DNA of 64,000 bases, taken from assembly GCF_051414035.1 (NCBI RefSeq), contig NZ_JBLKNW010000007.1, positions 124,001 through 188,000 of the forward strand, in the 5' to 3' direction. Source of the DNA: Halosimplex amylolyticum. Lineage in GTDB: Archaea > Halobacteriota > Halobacteria > Halobacteriales > Haloarculaceae. Made by a program: the position numbers and the translations under genes. This document shows, one piece after another, positions 60,880-64,000 of this stretch (position 1 is its first letter; each line of letters starts with the position of its first letter). The notes under the pieces are model-generated. The model saw nothing but the letters and a program-made list of their open reading frames with translations. It was not told the DNA's origin and did no database searches.

Positions 60880-61860
60880 ATGGAACGGAGCGACGCTTCA
60901 GCGTCGCCGCTGGCGGCGGCGCCGGGAACGACCGGGCCGGCGAGCGAGGCCTTCGAACTACTGAGCAACGAGACGCGGCTGGCGATCCTCGTCGCGCTCT
61001 GGGACGCCTACGACCCCTTCGACGGCGAGAACGCCGTCCGGTTCTCCGACCTCCGCGAGGCGGTCGGAATGACTGATAGCGGGCAGTTCAACTACCACCT
61101 CGAGAAGCTGACCGGCCACTTCGTCGAGTCGACCGACGACGGGTACGAACTCCGCGAGCCCGGTCGCAAGTTCGTCCGCGCCGTCGTCGCCGGCGCCGGC
61201 ATCGAGGAACCGACCCTGGAGCCCACCGAAATCGAAATGGAATGCAGTCTCTGCGGGGGCGCCGTCGAAGTCGGCTACGAGGACGGGTGGGTGTACAACG
61301 CCTGTACCGACTGCGACGGGCTCTTCGCCGGCGAGGACACGCCCCGCGGCCTCCTCAGCAAGTTCAAACTCGACCCCGCGGGGTTCACCGGTCGGTCCCC
61401 GGAGGAGATCTACGCGACAGCCTGGGTCCGAGCGTTCCAGCGACTCTACACGATGATCGAGGGCGTCTGCCCGTCCTGTTCCGGCCCGGTCGAGCGTTCG
61501 CTCGCTCGGTGCGAGGCTCACGACGACGATGGCGTCTGCGACGAGTGCGGCCGGGGGGCGGCGGTCACGGCGCAGTTCGAGTGCCCCGTCTGCAAGGACT
61601 GGGCGGTGACGACGCTGGGCGGCGTCGCGAAGTACCACCCCGCGGCCGTCGCCTTCCACTACGAGCGCGGCCTCTCGCTGCAGTACGGGTTCAACGACCT
61701 CGCGTCGATCAACGAACGGCTCGAAACCGGCCGCACCGACTGGGAGGTCCTGTCCGACGACCCCCTCCGCGTCCTGGTCACGCTCGAACTCGACGGCGAC
61801 GAGTTGCGACTCGAACTGGCGGAGGACCTGTCGGTCGTCGACGTGAGTGGCCCGCGGTGA
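60880..61860 (+). CDS. winged-helix regulator with zinc ribbons
   Basis: A 326-residue protein. Residues 20-105 are an ArsR-like winged helix (LLSNETRLAILVALWDAYDP, then TDSGQFNYHLEKLTGHFVE). Two zinc ribbons follow: CSLCGG...CTDCDG near residues 122-150 and CPSCSG...CDECGR...CPVCKD near 196-245. It matches the haloarchaeal DUF7351 architecture. Likely a regulator; targets unknown. CTTTATGCG (60,850-60,858) is a leaderless promoter box. Confidence 0.85.
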   Translation: MERSDASASPLAAAPGTTGPASEAFELLSNETRLAILVALWDAYDPFDGENAVRFSDLREAVGMTDSGQFNYHLEKLTGHFVESTDDGYELREPGRKFVRAVVAGAGIEEPTLEPTEIEMECSLCGGAVEVGYEDGWVYNACTDCDGLFAGEDTPRGLLSKFKLDPAGFTGRSPEEIYATAWVRAFQRLYTMIEGVCPSCSGPVERSLARCEAHDDDGVCDECGRGAAVTAQFECPVCKDWAVTTLGGVAKYHPAAVAFHYERGLSLQYGFNDLASINERLETGRTDWEVLSDDPLRVLVTLELDGDELRLELAEDLSVVDVSGPR

Positions 61861-61902
61861 GTGCCGGGACGCCGCCCCGGTCGACGGTGCCACTCCGACT
61901 CC

Positions 61903-62256
61903 TCAGTCGTCTTCGTCGTCCGGCAACTGGTCGACCGCTCGCTCCCAGCTGTGTCTCGCCAGCCCGCCCGCCCCAGCGAACCGGCCGAGGTACTGCTCGC
62001 GCGGGATCGGTCCCCACCAGTCACCGCTCGCCCGGCGGAGCACTCGTATCCACGTGACCGTCAGCGCGACCCAGACGACGGCGAACACCGCCGGCCAGAG
62101 CGCTCCGTCGCGGTACGGGACGGTGACACCGAGTGCGGTGAGCGCTCTCCAGACGAAAAACGACAGAACGAACAGTGTCCCGAACGCGTAGCACCCGGTC
62201 AGCACGTACCGGATGACGCGCATCGGCCAGCCCGAAACGTCGACGGTCCTGTCCAT
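61903..62256 (-). CDS. small membrane protein
   Basis: A 117-residue protein with two helices (about 15-38 and 50-72), then a basic-aromatic cytoplasmic tail with SGDWWGPIPREQYLGRF and an acidic end. Start 62,256 or the in-frame ATG at 62,223; the first is used. Family not recognised. Convergent with the zinc-ribbon regulator. Confidence 0.7.
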   Translation of the reverse strand: MDRTVDVSGWPMRVIRYVLTGCYAFGTLFVLSFFVWRALTALGVTVPYRDGALWPAVFAVVWVALTVTWIRVLRRASGDWWGPIPREQYLGRFAGAGGLARHSWERAVDQLPDDEDD

Positions 62257-62443
62257 CGCTCCCTGTTCGCCGCACCGGACGTGTCACACGTATGCCTTGT
62301 GTATCTGTCTTCGGCAGATCGTTCACTCCGTTCGCTGGGGAACCGCTCGCTGCTCACGGGCGCGAAGTGCCGTTCGCACGGTCAGCGGGGCCGTCGGTCC
62401 CGCTCGACTCGAAAAAGATGCGGCAAAACGTTACCCTCACACC

Positions 62444-62633
62444 GGAAGAGCGGGCTCTTCCGAGCTGCTCGAAAATCGGAGATTTTCGGCATCGGGCGAG
62501 AGCAAAGCTCTCGCTGACCTCGCGAATCTCCGATTCGCTCAGTGACGAGACGGCTGCGCCGTCTCGAACCACCTCGTTCGCTCCTCTCACGAGGACTCCG
62601 TTCGGGCGGTGAACCGGCGCCGGAGGCGCCGGT
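62444..62633. repeat. array of six perfect short-loop hairpins
   Basis: Six perfect inverted repeats with 2-3 nt loops follow one another: 62,444-62,461 (GGAAGAGC gg GCTCTTCC), 62,471-62,487, 62,497-62,513, 62,522-62,538, 62,546-62,566 (CGAGACGGC tgc GCCGTCTCG) and 62,613-62,633 (ACCGGCGCC gga GGCGCCGGT). The last lies just after the maeB stop on its strand and can act as its terminator. The 380-bp gap 62,257-62,636 holds no supported gene. Confidence 0.75.
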
Positions 62634-62636
62634 CGG

Positions 62637-64000
62637 TTACTCCTCGTCTTCGGCCTTCTGGGCGTCGACGACCGCGACGCCGCCCAGATTGACGATGTCT
62701 TTCACTTCGTCGCCCCGCTGGAGGACGTGGACGGGCTTGTCCATGCCGACGAGCATCGGGCCGATGGCCTCCGCGCCGCCGAGGCGCTGGAGGAGCTTGT
62801 AGCCGATGTTCCCCGCTTCGAGGTTCGGGAACACGAGGACGTTCGCCGGGTCTTCCAGGTCGGCGAAGTCGTAGGTGCCGTTGAGGATCTCCTCGACGAC
62901 GGCAGTGTCGGCCTGCATCTCCCCGTCGACCGGGAAGTCGACCTCGGGGTCGCCGTGCAGGTCGTCGACAGCCTGCCGGAGCTTCCGCGTGCCCTCGTTC
63001 TCGACGCTGCCGAAGTTCGAGTAGGAGAGCAGCGCGGCCCGCGGTTCGACGTTGAAGTCACGGGCGAGCTTCGCGGTGTGTTTCGTGACCTCCGAGAGGA
63101 CCTTCTCGTCGGGGTCCAGGTTGACAGTCGTGTCCGCGCAGAAGATGACGCTGTTCTTGAACGTCAGCATGTAGACGCCCGCCGCGTAGTCGGCGTCTGG
63201 CGCGGTGCCGATGACCTCGAGCGGCGGACGCAGCGCCGAGGGGTAGTGGTGGGTGAGCCCCGTCAGCATCGCGTCGGCGTCGTCCTGTTCGACCATCACG
63301 CTCGCGAGGTAGTTGGTGTCGTTCTCGATGAGTTCGGAGGCCTCGCTGCGGGTGATGCCCTTGCGCTGGCGAAGCTCGTGGAGGCGCTCGGCGTACTCCT
63401 CGTAGTCGCCGTTCTCGGGGTCGACGACCTCCGGCTCGAAGTCGAGCCCCAGGTCCGCCGTCTTCTCGGTGATCTCCTGTCGGTCGCCGATGAGGACCGG
63501 GTCAGCGATGCCCTGTTCCTGGAGCTGGAAGGCCGCGCGGATCATCTTCTCGTCGGTCCCCTCGGCCAGCGCGAGGCGCTTGGGGTCGCTCTTGGCCTTG
63601 TTGAGGACGACCCGCATCATCTCGCGGGACTTGCCGAGTCGGGCTTCGAGCCGCTCGACGTAGTCGTCGAGGTCGAGTTCGGTCCGGGCGGCGCCCGACT
63701 CCATGGCGGCCCTGGCGACGGCGGGCGCGACCTCGAAGAGGACGCGCGGGTCGACGGGCTTGGGGATGATGTACTCGGGACCGAACTGCAGCGGCTGGTC
63801 GCCGTAGGCCTTGACGACCTCGTCGGGGACGTCCTTCCGGGCGAGTTCGGCGAGCGCCTCCGCCGCGGCGGTCTTCATGTCCTCGTTGATGTCCGTCGCG
63901 CGCACGTCGAGCGCGCCGCGGAAGATGAAGGGGAACCCGAGGACGTTGTTGACCTGGTTCGGGTAGTCCGAGCGGCCGGTGCCCATGATGACGGTGTCGT
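62637..64000 (-). CDS. maeB: malic enzyme MaeB, C-terminal part (partial)
   Basis: At least 454 residues to the window edge, with the start lying beyond 64,000. The visible part begins in the malic-enzyme NAD-binding domain (GTGRSDYPNQVNNVLGFPFI, then LFEVAPAVARAAMESGAART). It continues into the phosphotransacetylase-like C-terminal domain (SREMMRVVLNKAKSDPKRLA, LSYSNFGSVENEGTRKL). This fusion is the MaeB type, which decarboxylates malate to pyruvate and is regulated by acetyl-CoA. The stop at 62,637 is followed by a perfect hairpin. Confidence 0.92.
   Translation of the reverse strand, partial: DTVIMGTGRSDYPNQVNNVLGFPFIFRGALDVRATDINEDMKTAAAEALAELARKDVPDEVVKAYGDQPLQFGPEYIIPKPVDPRVLFEVAPAVARAAMESGAARTELDLDDYVERLEARLGKSREMMRVVLNKAKSDPKRLALAEGTDEKMIRAAFQLQEQGIADPVLIGDRQEITEKTADLGLDFEPEVVDPENGDYEEYAERLHELRQRKGITRSEASELIENDTNYLASVMVEQDDADAMLTGLTHHYPSALRPPLEVIGTAPDADYAAGVYMLTFKNSVIFCADTTVNLDPDEKVLSEVTKHTAKLARDFNVEPRAALLSYSNFGSVENEGTRKLRQAVDDLHGDPEVDFPVDGEMQADTAVVEEILNGTYDFADLEDPANVLVFPNLEAGNIGYKLLQRLGGAEAIGPMLVGMDKPVHVLQRGDEVKDIVNLGGVAVVDAQKAEDEE

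Overview
The window comes from a haloarchaeon (class Halobacteria). The DNA is GC-rich, and the predicted proteins are strongly acidic. RNA polymerase subunit B is split into B'' and B'. Many genes have a TATA-like box about 25-30 bp before the start codon, as expected for leaderless transcripts. Tat lipoproteins, a HalX response regulator, an archaeal type IV pilin, an intron-bearing elongator tRNA-Met and several haloarchaea-specific domain families are present. I cannot fix the genus.

Region 1 (1-13,200) is ordinary chromosome: acylphosphatase, a cysteine/cystathionine pair (cysK plus a Cys/Met PLP enzyme), a bifunctional NAD(P)HX repair enzyme coupled to moaC, a cytochrome P450, a hotdog thioesterase, HflX, a FUN14 protein, an sppA/DUF4350 operon, a sugar nucleotidyltransferase and small regulators. 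Region 2 (13,350-38,700) is the information-processing backbone: tRNA-Asp, then rpoH-rpoB''-rpoB'-rpoA'-rpoA''-nusA, rps12-rps7, aEF-2, EF-1alpha-rps10 and tRNA-Ala. Two metabolic or transport blocks interrupt it. One holds an aldo-keto reductase, the biotin transporter bioYMN, a secreted sugar dehydrogenase and a DUF5781 protein. The other holds an ABC exporter, a secreted protein and an ACT-protein/homoserine dehydrogenase operon.

Region 3 (38,600-45,150) is the most accessory part. Three copies of an about 80-bp repeat, each carrying tRNA-Ala 3'-end sequence at both edges, lie downstream of tRNA-Ala. They divide the DNA into a module with an intact HicB-HicA toxin-antitoxin pair and a larger module. 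The larger module holds a NodU-type carbamoyltransferase, a Tat lipoprotein with an internally duplicated domain, a regulator/DUF7521 pair and a decayed second HicB-HicA pair. A gene-poor, structure-rich stretch follows.

Region 4 (45,150-64,000) holds a pilin, class II ribonucleotide reductase, rhomboid protease, a second regulator/DUF7521 pair, a membrane-anchored sulfite-oxidase-like protein and a zinc microprotein. It continues with a TVP38 protein, a DUF7115 protein, an AT-rich DUF6326 gene of foreign appearance, elongator tRNA-Met, a response regulator, a DMT transporter, RNase HI next to a 32-bp minisatellite, a zinc-ribbon regulator and the C-terminal part of a MaeB malic enzyme that runs off the window.

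Non-coding DNA is unusually patterned. All three tRNA genes have partial copies of their own 3' ends just downstream. A dispersed palindromic element occurs twice with compensatory changes. Two covarying hairpins sit before aEF-2, and arrays of perfect hairpins with 2-3 nt loops fill several intergenic gaps. No CRISPR array, rRNA, replication origin or intact transposase gene was seen.
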